A stretch of DNA of 64,000 nucleotides from an uncultured Pseudomonas sp. (GTDB lineage: Bacteria > Pseudomonadota > Gammaproteobacteria > Pseudomonadales > Pseudomonadaceae), in NCBI RefSeq assembly GCF_946886105.1, contig NZ_CAMPHV010000017.1, positions 49,945-113,944 on the forward strand, in the 5' to 3' direction. Position 1 is the stretch's first letter. Each line of letters starts with the position of its first letter. Shown here one piece after another: positions 54,259 to 64,000 of this stretch. The notes beneath the pieces are model-generated. The model ran no database searches. It worked only from the letters and a program-made list of their open reading frames with translations, and was not told where the DNA came from. Position numbers and translations under genes: made by a program.

Positions 54259-54481
54259 CGTGTACCCATTGCCTGTTGCAGCACCTGCGGAGCGCGCCTG
54301 CGGCAATGCGCTGCCTCGCTGTCCGCTACCATTCGGCGGAACTCTATAGTCAAAGCACAAGCATTTGATTCTGAAAGATAAATATGCAGCGCCTCCGGTC
54401 ACTCCAGGCGCCATGCGGGTCGCGAAAAATTAAACTTATCCATGCCATTGCAGTAGGCCTTCATTTTCGGAGGATCCCAAG
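54259..54481. other. intergenic region before the small secreted protein
   Basis: No gene is visible. The AT-rich stretch 54340-54385 probably holds the promoter for the gene at 54482, and GGAGGA lies seven bases upstream of its start. Confidence 0.4.
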
Positions 54482-54742
54482 ATGAAAACACTATTGACGT
54501 GCGCATTGATGGCATCGGCCCTGCTACTGAGCAGCTCCGCCATGGCCGAGGATGGCTTCGATCAAACCCCATTGGCGCGGCAGATATCGCAGCACGACGA
54601 TTCCGCCGACGGCGGCAGCGAAAGCGAACGCTTCGCGGAAACGCTCGAGCGCCAACCGACCGCCGCCGGCCGGCAGCCGGAATCTGAGGAGTCGGAGTCC
54701 CGGCAGCATCGCAAGCGGTCGGGCAGTTACGATCATCAGTAG
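54482..54742 (+). CDS. small secreted hydrophilic protein, function unknown
   Basis: An 86-residue protein with a strong signal peptide (1-~22, SSAMAED) and a very polar mature part rich in Glu, Ser, Gln and Arg, likely disordered. I recognise no family or motif. The ribosome site GGAGG is strong, which supports expression. A GGGTGGAT/ATCCACCC hairpin (54755-54781) follows the stop. Confidence 0.65.
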   Translation: MKTLLTCALMASALLLSSSAMAEDGFDQTPLARQISQHDDSADGGSESERFAETLERQPTAAGRQPESEESESRQHRKRSGSYDHQ

Positions 54743-54754
54743 CCATCCAGCCCA

Positions 54755-54781
54755 GGGTGGATAGCGGGTAGTCATCCACCC
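54755..54781. repeat. GGGTGGAT...ATCCACCC hairpin
   Basis: Perfect eight-base arms around an eleven-base loop, 13 bases after the small-protein stop and before the convergent exporter operon end. This palindrome type is common between Pseudomonas genes and may terminate both. Confidence 0.6.
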
Positions 54782-54861
54782 TGCCTCAACGAGTCGATCA
54801 GCTAATCCAGTGCCTTGCCGGCGGTGCGGAAAACCGTCCGCTCCGTGGCGCATGAAAAGCG

Positions 54862-56061
54862 CTACTCGCTGCGTAACGCATCGACCGGGTGCAGACGCGC
54901 CGCGCGACGGGCCGGGGCGATGCCGGCGAGCAGGCCGATAAGCGCCGATAGTGCCAACGCCATCAGTACGAAGGCGGGCGCGACACTCAGCGGTAGACCG
55001 GGCACACCGAAATGGATCGCCAGCAACATCAGCGCCATCAGCAACAACCCCAGCACACCGCCGGCCAGCGACAACAACGCCGCCTCCGCGAGAAACAAAC
55101 CCAGCACTTGCCGCGGGGTCGCGCCTATCGCGCGCAACAGACCGATCTCCGCCGTGCGTTCGCCGACTGTGGTGGTCATGATGGTGAGAATGCCCACCGC
55201 ACCGACCAGCAACGAGATACCGCCGAGGGCGGCGACGGCGGTGGTCAGGGTGCCGAGGATGCGGTCGAGGCTGGCGAGCATGTCGTCCTGGGTGGTCAGG
55301 CTGAAATCCTCGCTGCCATGGCGCTCGATCAACAGCTGGCGAATCCGCTCGCTCAGCTGCTTGGAGCCGGTGCCGGCGCTGAACATCACGTTGATTTCCA
55401 TCAGGCCGTCGCGGTTGAACAGGCTCTGCGCCCAATCCACGGGGATATAGGCGATGTCGTCGAGATCGAAGCCGAGCAGTTGACCCTTTTCCTCGATCAC
55501 CCCGATCACCCGAAAACGCACGCCGCCAACCCGCACCGGTTCGCCCAACGGATTGGCAGCGCCGAACAGTTCCTCGCGCAGCTTGTGGCCGAGCACCACA
55601 TAAGGCGGCGAGCGGCCGTCGCGGGCCGCCGGCAGGAACTGGCCGAGGGCCACGCGAAAACGCCAGGCGTCGGCCAGTTGATGGCCGCTGCCGATGATAT
55701 CGCTGCGTCGCCCGAGCACCCCGAACTGGATTTCGCCGCTGCCCTGAATGATCGGCACCACCGCCTCGACATGCGGCAAACGCGCCAGCGCATCGGCATC
55801 GGCCAGGCTCAGCGGGCGCACACTGCTGAGGATGCCGCCGAGGCCGCCGGTCTGGGTTTTACCGGGGTGAACGGCGATGATCCGCGTGCCGAACTGCGAG
55901 AAGTTGTCCAGCACGTACAGGCGCAGGCCCTCGCCCATGGCAGTGAGCAAGGCCACCGCGGCGATGCCGATGGCCACCCCGAGCAGCGTCAGCAGACTGC
56001 GCAACGGCCGACTGATGAGGGTCGTGGCGGTCAGCCGCAGGCCATCCTGCCAGCGCATCAT
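54862..56061 (-). CDS. MacB/FtsX-type ABC exporter permease, second copy
   Basis: A 399-residue permease with the FtsX layout: one membrane segment at the N-terminus (LTLLGVAIGIAAVALLTAMG), a ~240-residue periplasmic MacB_PCD domain, and three segments in the last ~130 residues, with TTTVGERTAEIGLLRAIGATPRQVLGLFLAEAAL between them. The ending RAARLHPVDALRSE is typical. It is homologous to the adjacent upstream permease, so the two may form a heterodimer. Start chosen at the ATG after AGGTG. Confidence 0.88.
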   Translation of the reverse strand: MMRWQDGLRLTATTLISRPLRSLLTLLGVAIGIAAVALLTAMGEGLRLYVLDNFSQFGTRIIAVHPGKTQTGGLGGILSSVRPLSLADADALARLPHVEAVVPIIQGSGEIQFGVLGRRSDIIGSGHQLADAWRFRVALGQFLPAARDGRSPPYVVLGHKLREELFGAANPLGEPVRVGGVRFRVIGVIEEKGQLLGFDLDDIAYIPVDWAQSLFNRDGLMEINVMFSAGTGSKQLSERIRQLLIERHGSEDFSLTTQDDMLASLDRILGTLTTAVAALGGISLLVGAVGILTIMTTTVGERTAEIGLLRAIGATPRQVLGLFLAEAALLSLAGGVLGLLLMALMLLAIHFGVPGLPLSVAPAFVLMALALSALIGLLAGIAPARRAARLHPVDALRSE

Positions 56062-56158
56062 GACCGCGACACCTGATTGGTGCGCACGGCGCACCCTACC
56101 CATGCGCACAACCCGTAGGGTGTCGCGGGGCCGCCCAGGCTGCGTGCACCAAGACCGC

Positions 56159-57359
56159 TCATCCTCTGGCTCCCGGCGGACGCAGCGCCGCCAGCGGCTC
56201 CAGGCGCGCCGCTTGATTGGCCGGCAGCCAGGCGAACAGCAACGCCGCCAACCCGGCCAATAACAGCGAGCCGACGCGCGCCCAAACCGGGGTCTGCAGG
56301 GGAATCTCCCACAGCTGGCGAGCGAACCAGAGCAAGGCTTCGCTCAGCCCCAAGCCGATCGCGCCGCCGACCAGGGCCAGCAGCGCCGCCTCGCCGACGA
56401 ACAACAGGCGCACCTGCGCCGGCCGCGCGCCCAGGGCTTTGAGCAAGCCGATTTCGGCGGTGCGCTGGTTCACCGCTATCCAGGTCACGTTCATGATCAG
56501 GATGCCGGCGACCAACAGGCTGATCGCGGCGATCCCGGCCAGGGCCAGGCCGAGGGCGCCGAGGATGTCGTCGAAGGCGGCGAGCATGCTGTCCTGGCTG
56601 ATCAGGGTGACGTCCTCCTTGCCCTCGTGGCGGGCTTTGATGGTGTCGAGAATCTGCCGCTTGCCGCTCTCGAGAAAGTGCGGCCCGCGCAGCTCGGCGA
56701 ACACCCGGAACAAACCCTCGCGGTTGAACAGCACCTGAGCGCTGGCCACCGGGATGATCAGCAGCTCGCCGAAGTCCATGCCGAGGGATTCGCCGCGCTC
56801 GTCGAGGATGCCCACCACGCGGAAACGCCGATCGCCGGCGCGCAGCCACTCGCCCAGTGCCGGGCCCGTGCCGAACAGCTCGCGCCTGAGGGTGATGCCG
56901 ATCACGCAGACCGCTTCGGCCTGGTTCAGCGGCAGCGCCGGCAATATCTGCCCCTGGCCCACCTCGAGCTGACGGATGGCGAAAAAGTCGCGGCTGGTGC
57001 CCAGGGTAAAGGCCTCGCGCGAGCGGTTGCCGACACTGACCTCGACCTGGCCGGCCTGCAGCGGCGCCACCCGGCGCACGCTGGGCAAGCGACCGATCGC
57101 TTCGGTGTCGCCCAAGGTCAGGTCGCGGGTCGCCAGGCCGGTGAGCGGCGGCATGCCGCCGGTGGTTTCCTTGCGTCCCGGCAGCACGATCAGGGTGTTG
57201 CGCCCGAGCATCGAGAACTCGCCGATCACGAACTGCCGAGCGCCCTCGGCGAGGCCGGTCAACAGGTTCACCGCGACCACCCCGATGGCCATCGCGAGCA
57301 GCAACATCAGGCTGCGCGAGCGGTGCCCGCGCAGGGCGCCGAACATCAGCCCGAGGGCA

Positions 57360-57373
<14 letters not shown>
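56159..57373 (-). CDS. MacB/FtsX-type ABC exporter permease, first copy
   Basis: A 404-residue permease with an N-terminal membrane segment (SLMLLLAMAIGVVAVNLLTGL), a MacB-like periplasmic domain and three C-terminal segments with NQRTAEIGLLKALGARPAQVRLLFVGEAAL. It overlaps the ATPase gene by 14 bases, so translation is coupled. Together with the second permease, the ATPase and the adaptor it forms a tripartite-type exporter. Confidence 0.9.
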
Positions 57374-58051
<678 letters not shown>

Positions 58052-58055
<4 letters not shown>

Positions 58056-59197
58056 TGCGCGGCCTCGTCCTCGGGGATCGCCGCCACGCCATCGGCCAAT
58101 TCCTCCTGCTCGAGATTCGCCACGATCCGCTCGCCCTCGGCGAGCCCAGCCAGCACCTCGGTCCAGCGCCAATTGGCCAAGCCGGTATCCAGACGCACCT
58201 CATGCAGCACCCCGGCCGCGGCGTCGTAGCGCAGCACCCGGCCGCCCTGCAACAGGCTTTCGGTGGGAATACGCAGGGCCTCGGGGTGTTCTTCGATGAT
58301 GATTTCCACATCGGCGCTATAGCCGGTCAACAACGCCAGCTCGGCTGGTTCCGGGGCGAAGCGCACTTCGATATCGACGGTGCGCGCCTGACGCTCGAGG
58401 TCGCGCACGAAGGGCGCGATACGACTGACCTTTCCACTGAAATGCTGGCCGCGAAAAGCGTCCAGACCGATGCGCACCGGCATGCCCGGGCGCACCCGGG
58501 CGGCGTCCACCTCGTCGATCGGGGCTTCGACATACAGGCAGCTGTCGTCGATCAGATCCACCGCCGGCGGCGTCGGAATGCCCGGCGGCGAGGGGGTGAC
58601 GAACTCGCCGACCTCGCCATTGATCTCCGCGACTATGCCGGCGAAAGGTGCGCGCAGGGTCGCCTGATCGAGCAGCGCCCGCTGCAGCGCCAGACTGGCC
58701 TCGATTTCGCGCACGCTCAATGCGGCGGCGTCGCAGGCCAGCGCGGACAGACGGGCGCGGGTGGCGCTCTGATCGACCCGGTCCTCGGCGACCAGTTGCC
58801 GGGCTTGCAGGCGCGCCAGACGCTCGTGGTCGCGCTGCTCCAGCCCGGCCTGCAGGCAACGCTGCTGGCGCTGGTTGGCCAGCCCTTGCAAGCGTGCCTC
58901 GACTTCGCGCACCCGCGCCTGTAATTGGTCCTGGCGCAGGCGCATCAGCACTTGCCCGGCCTCGACCCGCTGCCCCTCCTCGACCAGACGCTCGCTGACC
59001 TGACCGCCTTGATTGAACGACAACAACGTCCGCCGGCAGGCCTTGAGCGTACCGGCGCGGGTATTCGCCACCAGGGTTTCCACCGGGCCGCGCTCCACCG
59101 TCAGCAGCGGCACCGGCAGCGGCTGCGGCCGGTTCCACCACCAGAACGCCGCCAGCAGACCCAGCAATAGCGGCAGCGCGAGCAGTAATTTGCGCAT
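58052..59197 (-). CDS. membrane fusion (HlyD/MacA-type) adaptor of the ABC exporter
   Basis: A 381-residue periplasmic adaptor: an N-terminal membrane anchor (about 3-22), a lipoyl-like half (GQVSERLVEEGQRVEAGQVLMRL), a ~100-residue coiled-coil hairpin (REVEARLQGLANQRQQRCLQ onward), the second lipoyl half (LRAPFAGIVAEINGEVGEFV) and beta-barrel/proximal domains. It links the ABC exporter to an outer-membrane channel. First gene of the four-gene operon; no outer-membrane factor gene is nearby, so a TolC/OprM-type partner must come from elsewhere. Confidence 0.92.
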
Positions 59198-59338
59198 CGA
59201 TCTCTCCCTTCAATCCGCCTTCAGCCTAGGCCACCGGGAACACCGCAACAATGCGCCAGGTCAGTGTATGACAGCGTTGCCTGGCCTTTGCCGCCAGGGC
59301 GGTTCACACTTTCTGCCGAACCCCGATAAGGAGCGACC

Positions 59339-60256
59339 ATGAACGGCGCCGAACAACGCCCGCAGATCGAGCGGGTGGATATGAACGAACTGGCCTGCTG
59401 GCGCGTGCGCACGGCCAGTGCGGAACTGCTGATTGCCCAGCAGGGTGCGCAGATTCTCAGTTACCAACGGCATGGCGAGCGGCCGCTGATCTGGCTGAGC
59501 GAGCAAGCCGAGTTCAACCGCGGCCAGAGCGTGCGCGGTGGCGTGCCGCTGTGCTGGCCCTGGTTCGGCGACCTGCGCCGCAACCCCGAGGCGGTACAGG
59601 CCATGTACCGGGACAGCGCAGCGGCGCCGGCCCACGGTCTGGTGCGCGGCCTGGATTGGCAATTGCTCGGCATCGACCAGCAGGACGGCGGCGTCAGCCT
59701 CGAATTCGTCTTCAACAGCGCCGAACAGCCGCTGCCGACCTGGCCCCATGCGCTCGAGTTGAAACTGCGCATTCAACTCAACGACAAGCTGCATCTGCAA
59801 CTGAGCAACCGCAACCTCGGCGACACCCCCGTGGCGATCAGCCAGGCGCTGCACAGCTACTTCGCGGTGAGCGATATCCACCAGGTCAGGGTCGACGGCT
59901 TGCAAGGCTGCCGTTATCTGGAAACCCTGGAGGATTGGCAGCAGCGCGTGCAGGACGGCCCCCTCGGTTTCGCCGGCGAGACCGACCGGATCTACCTGGA
60001 CACCCCCGCCCAGCTCGACATCGTCGACCCGCTCTGGCAGCGGCGCATCCGCATGCACAGCAGCGGCTCGGGTTCGGCGGTGCTGTGGAATCCCTGGATC
60101 GACAAAGCCCGGCGCCTGTCGCAATTCGCCGACGACGCCTGGCCCGGCATGCTCTGCATCGAGCACGCCAATGTCATGAGCGACATCCTGACCCTGGCCC
60201 CTGGCGCAGAGCATCGCCTCGAGCTGAGCCTGTGGGCGGAGACGCTGCCGGGCTGA
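59339..60256 (+). CDS. D-hexose-6-phosphate mutarotase (YeaD-like)
   Basis: A 305-residue aldose-1-epimerase-like protein interconverting anomers of glucose 6-phosphate. GGVPLCWPWFG near residue 60 is the YeaD hallmark, AHGLVRGLDW contributes the catalytic His, and the C-terminal NPWIDKARRLSQFADDAWPGMLCIE holds the catalytic Glu. It has a strong ribosome site (GGAG) and is divergent from the exporter operon. Confidence 0.92.
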   Translation: MNGAEQRPQIERVDMNELACWRVRTASAELLIAQQGAQILSYQRHGERPLIWLSEQAEFNRGQSVRGGVPLCWPWFGDLRRNPEAVQAMYRDSAAAPAHGLVRGLDWQLLGIDQQDGGVSLEFVFNSAEQPLPTWPHALELKLRIQLNDKLHLQLSNRNLGDTPVAISQALHSYFAVSDIHQVRVDGLQGCRYLETLEDWQQRVQDGPLGFAGETDRIYLDTPAQLDIVDPLWQRRIRMHSSGSGSAVLWNPWIDKARRLSQFADDAWPGMLCIEHANVMSDILTLAPGAEHRLELSLWAETLPG

Positions 60257-60767
60257 AAGGCCAACCCGGCCCCGTTAGCCCGGATTTCACCCGGACTGCG
60301 GGCCGGCGGTTCTTGCGCCAGGCGCTACCGGCGTCATATGCACAGCTATCCCTCGCGTTGCATATATAGCGCACTTAAAACCGGGCGGCGCTCACATAAT
60401 TACCATCAGGAAAATCCAGTTTCGTGATGCGCCACTAATTTGCCAGTAAGTGATTTCTTACATATTTGGATTTACATCACTTACATCGACGGCAAGCTTT
60501 ATTACTTGTGCGTTAGTTCTCAGATTAAAAAGGAACTCCCGTTCCAGTAATTAATCGCTCGATAACCATCATTGTTATCCACTTCACACTTTCAGCGGTT
60601 GCCCAGCGCGACTCATGAGTCTAGGATGCCCTCCTCATCAGGGAGATGCGCAACTTGTTGCACATCGAGCTGCGCAAAAAGTTGCGCACTCGGCGCGATG
60701 CCAAACGGCCACTGCATAGCCGCACAGACATCCGCGAAGTTGTACGTCGCAATAAACGAGTCATGGA
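60257..60767. other. intergenic region upstream of the type VI secretion cluster
   Basis: No supported gene. The left end carries a degenerate copy of the TAGCCCGGAT repeat (60275-60285). The centre (60360-60600) is conspicuously AT-rich for this genome and should contain the T6SS promoter. Two palindromic TGCGCAA elements (60647-60664 and 60671-60688) lie about 100 bases before tssA. Confidence 0.5.
60647..60688. promoter_or_regulatory. paired TGCGCAA-type inverted repeats before tssA
   Basis: TGCGCAAC-TT-GTTGCACA (one mismatch) and TGCGCAA-AAAG-TTGCGCA (perfect arms) lie 24 bases apart, centre to centre, i.e. about two helical turns. This is the arrangement of cooperative operator or enhancer sites. 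No regulator gene is visible in the window. Confidence 0.45.
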
Positions 60768-62330
60768 ATGACCTATTCAAATAAGCTCACCGCTCATTAT
60801 TTAGAACTCGCTAAACTCCCTATTAACGAAGGGGACTTTGCCGGTAGCGACGTGCGCTATTCGAGCGAGTACGAAGTACTGGAAAACGAGCTGGGCAAAG
60901 CCACCGCCCTGCACGAAACCGGCGGTATCGACTGGCAGAAAGTCCGCGAATACAGCGAGACCCTGCTCAGCGCCCATTCCAAGGATTTGCGCGTTGCCGC
61001 CTGGCTGATCTGGGGCCTCTATCAGCGTGAATCCTTCGCCGGCCTGCAAGCCGGCTTCAGCCTGCTGCACTACCTCTGCATCAACCACTGGAACGAGCTG
61101 CACCCGCGCAAGGCGCGTACCCGCGCCGCGGCCATCAGCTGGTTGATCCCGCGCCTGGAACAAGCGCTGGCCGAGCATGTGCCGATTGGTGAGCAACTGG
61201 CGCTGTTCCGCAGCCTGGCCGAGCAATTGCGCGCCCTCGAAGCCTGCCTGTCCGAACACCTCGGCGAAGAGGCACCGCTGCTGCTGCCACTGTGCCGCCG
61301 CCTCGACGAGCTGGTCAGCCGCGCCAGCCAGGGCCAGCCGGAACCCGGCAGCGTCGGTGCCGCGCTGGCCCAGGTCAAGCAGGCCGCCAGCCAGATGCTC
61401 ACCCCCGGCGCGCCGATCGAAAACGAGAAGGAAGCGCACAAGAGCCTGCGCAGCCTGCAGGATCAGGCGCGGCCGCTCTGTGCCTACTGGCTCAAACAGA
61501 AAGCCAGCGATCTGCGCGCCCTGCGCCTGGCCCGCACCCTGTTGTGGCTGCCGATCGACAGCCTGCCGGAACGCAACGCCGAACAGGTCACCGCCCTGCG
61601 CGGCCTGCCCGTGGACAAACTGGCCAGCTACCAGGAGCGCTACCAGAACGGCCAATACGCCGACCTGCTGGTCGATCTGGAAGCCAGCATCGCCCGTGCG
61701 CCCTTCTGGCTCGACGGCCAGCATCTGGTCTGGCAATGCCTGCAAGGCCTGGACGCCGAACAGGCGATGCGCGAAGTGGAAATCCAATTGGCGCTGTTCA
61801 TGCAGCGTATGAGCGGTCTGGAAGAACTGCGCTTCCATGACGGCAGCGCCTTCGCCGATGCCCAGACCCGCGCCTGGCTCAGCTCCCATGTCATGCCGCA
61901 TGTGCAGGCCCCGGCCACCACCAGCGCCCCGGCGGCCAACGAGGGCGGTAGCCAGCCGGCCTGGGAGCTCGCGCTGCAGGAAGTACTGCCGAAGCTGCGC
62001 AAGGACGGCCTGAAATCCGCCGTGCAACAACTCAAGCAGGGCCTGGCAAAAGCACGCGGCGGCCGCGAACGCTTTTTCTGGCAATTGACTCTGGCGCGCC
62101 TGTGCTACAGCGCCAAGAAGTACGAGCTGGCCAAAACCCAACTCGAATCGCTCGACCAGACGCTGAAGGCCTCCGGCCTCGGCGACTGGGAACCCGATCT
62201 CGCCCTGGACGTACTGCGCATGCTGCACAGCTGCTGTGAGCTGCTGCCGCAGAACCATGCGATACGCGAACACAAGGAAGAGATCTACCGCAGGTTGTGC
62301 CACCTCGATCTCGAAGTGGTACTGGACTAG
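60768..62330 (+). CDS. tssA: type VI secretion protein TssA (ImpA domain, VasJ-type C-terminus)
   Basis: A 520-residue TssA. The N-terminal ImpA_N domain (about 20-140) has SSEYEVLENELGKATALHETGGIDWQKV and RVAAWLIWGLYQRESFAGL; the C-terminal half (about 230-515) is the VC_A0119/VasJ-type domain, ending CELLPQNHAIREHKEEIYRRLCHLDLE. TssA caps or primes sheath assembly at the baseplate. It begins the cluster 33 bases ahead of tssB on the same strand. Confidence 0.93.
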   Translation: MTYSNKLTAHYLELAKLPINEGDFAGSDVRYSSEYEVLENELGKATALHETGGIDWQKVREYSETLLSAHSKDLRVAAWLIWGLYQRESFAGLQAGFSLLHYLCINHWNELHPRKARTRAAAISWLIPRLEQALAEHVPIGEQLALFRSLAEQLRALEACLSEHLGEEAPLLLPLCRRLDELVSRASQGQPEPGSVGAALAQVKQAASQMLTPGAPIENEKEAHKSLRSLQDQARPLCAYWLKQKASDLRALRLARTLLWLPIDSLPERNAEQVTALRGLPVDKLASYQERYQNGQYADLLVDLEASIARAPFWLDGQHLVWQCLQGLDAEQAMREVEIQLALFMQRMSGLEELRFHDGSAFADAQTRAWLSSHVMPHVQAPATTSAPAANEGGSQPAWELALQEVLPKLRKDGLKSAVQQLKQGLAKARGGRERFFWQLTLARLCYSAKKYELAKTQLESLDQTLKASGLGDWEPDLALDVLRMLHSCCELLPQNHAIREHKEEIYRRLCHLDLEVVLD

Positions 62331-62363
62331 GCCCTCGGGCCATAACCGTAACGGAGAATGACC

Positions 62364-62870
62364 ATGGCCAAAGAAGGCTCGGTAGCCCCCAAGGAACGCA
62401 TCAACGTCACTTTCAAACCCGCTACCGGCGGCGCCCAGGAAGAGATCGAACTGCCACTGAAACTGATGGTGCTCGGTGATTTCACCCAGCGCGCCGACGA
62501 TCGCAAGATCGAAGACCGCAAGCCGATCGCCATCGATAAAAACAGCTTCGACGAAGTATTGGCCAAGCAAGAACTCAACCTGACCTTCGCCGTGCCGAAC
62601 CGCCTGCAGGACGAACCGACCGACGACGAGTTGGCCGTGCAGCTGAACATCAACTCGATGAAGGACTTCAACCCGGCCAACCTGGTCGAGCAAGTGCCGG
62701 AACTGAAGAAGTTGATGGAACTGCGCGACGCCCTGGTCGCCCTGAAAGGCCCACTGGGCAATGCCCCGGCCTTCCGCAAGGCGATCGAAAGCGTACTCGC
62801 CGACGACGACTCGCGCGAGCGCGTACTCGGCGAACTCGGCCTGGCCGCCCAAGGCAAGCTGGACTCCTGA
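62364..62870 (+). CDS. tssB: type VI secretion contractile sheath small subunit TssB
   Basis: A 168-residue TssB/VipA, which assembles with TssC into the contractile sheath. MAKEGSVAPKERINVTFKP and the C-terminal LVALKGPLGNAPAFRKAIESVL are close to P. aeruginosa T6SS sheath proteins. The second ATG (62364) is preferred because GGAG is nine bases upstream; an ATG two codons earlier would be only three bases from it. Confidence 0.96.
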   Translation: MAKEGSVAPKERINVTFKPATGGAQEEIELPLKLMVLGDFTQRADDRKIEDRKPIAIDKNSFDEVLAKQELNLTFAVPNRLQDEPTDDELAVQLNINSMKDFNPANLVEQVPELKKLMELRDALVALKGPLGNAPAFRKAIESVLADDDSRERVLGELGLAAQGKLDS

Positions 62871-62895
62871 TCCCAACTGACAAGGAAGCTAATTC

Positions 62896-64000
62896 ATGAG
62901 CACTAGTGCAGCAGTAGAAAGCGGTCGCAGCGCCGCCGAACTCGGCATTCTCGACCGCATCATTGCCGAGACCAAACTGACTCCGGACGACGAAGCCTAC
63001 GACATCGCCAAGCGCGGCGTATCGGCCTTCATCGAAGAGTTGCTGAAACCGCAGAACGAAAGCGAGCCGGTGAAAAAGGCCATGGTCGACCGCATGATCG
63101 CGGAAATCGACGCCAAGCTCAGCCGGCAGATGGACGAAATCCTCCACAATGCCGAGTTCCAGGCCCTGGAATCCTCCTGGCGCGGCCTCAAGCTGCTAGT
63201 GGATCGCACCAACTTCCGCGAGAACATCAAGCTGGAGATCATCAACGCCTCCAAACAGGATCTGCTCGACGATTTCGAAGACAGCCCGGAAATCACCCAG
63301 TCCGGCCTGTACAAGCACATCTACACCGCGGAATACGGCCAGTTCGGCGGCCAGCCGGTCGGCGCCCTGATCGCCAACTACTTCTTCGACCCGAGCGCCC
63401 CGGACATCAAGACCCTGCAATACGTTGCCAGCGTCGCCACCATGTCCCACGCGCCCTTCATCGCCGCCGCCGGCCCGAAATTCTTCGGCCTGGAAAGCTT
63501 CACCGGCCTGCCGGATCTGAAAGATCTGAAAGACCACTTCGAAGGCCCGCAGTTCGCCAAATGGCAGAGCTTCCGCGAACAGGAAGACGCCCGTTACGTC
63601 GGCCTGACCGTACCGCGCTTCCTGCTGCGCAACCCCTACGATCCGGAAGACAACCCGGTCAAGACCTTCGTCTACAAAGAGAACGTCGCCAACAGCCACG
63701 AGCACTACCTGTGGGGCAACACCGCCTACACCTTCGCCTCCAAGCTGACCGACAGCTTCGCCAAGTTCCGCTGGTGCCCGAACATCATCGGCCCACAGAG
63801 CGGCGGCGCGGTAGAAGACCTGCCGTTGCACCACTTCGAAAGCATGGGCGAGATCGAAACCAAGATCCCGACCGAAGTGCTGGTCTCCGACCGTCGTGAA
63901 TACGAACTGGCCGAAGAAGGCTTTATCGCCCTGACCATGCGCAAAGGCAGCGACAACGCCGCGTTCTTCTCCGCCAACTCGGCGCAGAAGCCGAAGTTCT
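62896..64000 (+). CDS. tssC: type VI secretion contractile sheath large subunit TssC (cut by window edge)
   Basis: The first 368 residues of TssC/VipB are visible; about 125 more should follow outside the window. Family segments include LQYVASVATMSHAPFIAAAGPKFFG, PRFLLRNPYDPEDNPVKTF and SSWRGLKLLVDRTNF. It starts 26 bases after tssB with AAGGAAG upstream. Continuation of a T6SS cluster (hcp, tssE and so on) is expected beyond 64000. Confidence 0.97.
   Translation, partial: MSTSAAVESGRSAAELGILDRIIAETKLTPDDEAYDIAKRGVSAFIEELLKPQNESEPVKKAMVDRMIAEIDAKLSRQMDEILHNAEFQALESSWRGLKLLVDRTNFRENIKLEIINASKQDLLDDFEDSPEITQSGLYKHIYTAEYGQFGGQPVGALIANYFFDPSAPDIKTLQYVASVATMSHAPFIAAAGPKFFGLESFTGLPDLKDLKDHFEGPQFAKWQSFREQEDARYVGLTVPRFLLRNPYDPEDNPVKTFVYKENVANSHEHYLWGNTAYTFASKLTDSFAKFRWCPNIIGPQSGGAVEDLPLHHFESMGEIETKIPTEVLVSDRREYELAEEGFIALTMRKGSDNAAFFSANSAQKPKF

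Noticed and set aside
60655..60690. Possible sigma-54 promoter before tssA (TTGCAC-like words)
   Set aside because: The spacing between the GG-like and GC-like doublets is wrong by one base and GG is missing.
60801..62876. 691-codon open frame antisense to tssA/tssB
   Set aside because: Shadow frame opposite clear T6SS genes, without recognisable domains.

Overview
This window is a chromosomal segment of a Pseudomonas species. Three blocks have the gene order I know from Pseudomonas genomes: DUF4870 gene-rph-yicC-gmk-rpoZ-spoT; oxyR-recG-HDOD gene-hupA-rubB-rubA2-rubA1-ubiC-ubiA-phoB-phoR; and response regulator-phoU-pstB-pstA-pstC-pstS. Protein sequences (OmpR-type PhoB, paired rubredoxins, enlarged PstA/PstC, OprD porins), high GC and Pseudomonas-type intergenic palindromes agree. 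No rRNA, tRNA or CRISPR array was seen.

Layout. 1-2.5 kb: truncated OprD porin, a PAS-GGDEF protein and a small membrane protein. 2.5-7.7 kb: conserved housekeeping block ending in spoT. 8.0-18.2 kb: a twelve-gene, apparently co-directional cassette inserted between spoT and ridA. It encodes an SsuA/TauA-like ABC importer whose binding protein carries a NosL-like tail, a GntR/UTRA regulator, an APS-reductase-like flavoprotein with its ferredoxin, a HEAT-repeat protein, a 7Fe ferredoxin, a tiny secreted protein, a DUF971 protein, a YeiH-type exporter and an Mrp/ApbC ATPase. A good sigma-54 promoter candidate sits in front of it. I read it as an unassigned sulfur or organosulfur redox module. 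18.4-44.2 kb: ridA, an epimerase, oxyR, recG, an HDOD protein, HU, the rubredoxin system, ubiCA, phoBR, a CNNM/CBS protein, an orphan outer-membrane protein, an M23 peptidase, a response regulator and the phoU-pst phosphate system with well-formed Pho boxes, then a hot-dog thioesterase.

44.2-49.2 kb is accessory DNA. An SH3/coiled-coil gene is broken by a one-base frameshift in a G run, followed by a MITE-like element and then a conspicuously lower-GC pair: a 65-residue single-pass membrane protein and a 1145-residue protein with helical repeats, a GreA/B C-terminal-like segment and a PIN nuclease-like domain. The two adjacent proteins share a 20-residue motif (about K-A-x-x-x-S-[VL]-A-[IV]-G-x-x-x-N-x-P-[IV]-T-[IV]), the arrangement expected of a receptor/effector pair that communicates through a short amyloid-type or adaptor motif. 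This is the best candidate in the window for an undescribed conflict or defence system.

49.2-54.3 kb: a TRAP transporter (binding protein divergent from the two membrane subunits, each start preceded by an A-rich Crc/Hfq-type motif) and a complete OprD porin paralogous to the truncated one at the left edge, with a related leader. 54.4-60.3 kb: a small secreted protein, a four-gene MacAB-like ABC exporter operon with two permeases, and a hexose-6-phosphate mutarotase. 60.8-64.0 kb: the start of a type VI secretion cluster (tssA, tssB, tssC truncated by the window edge).
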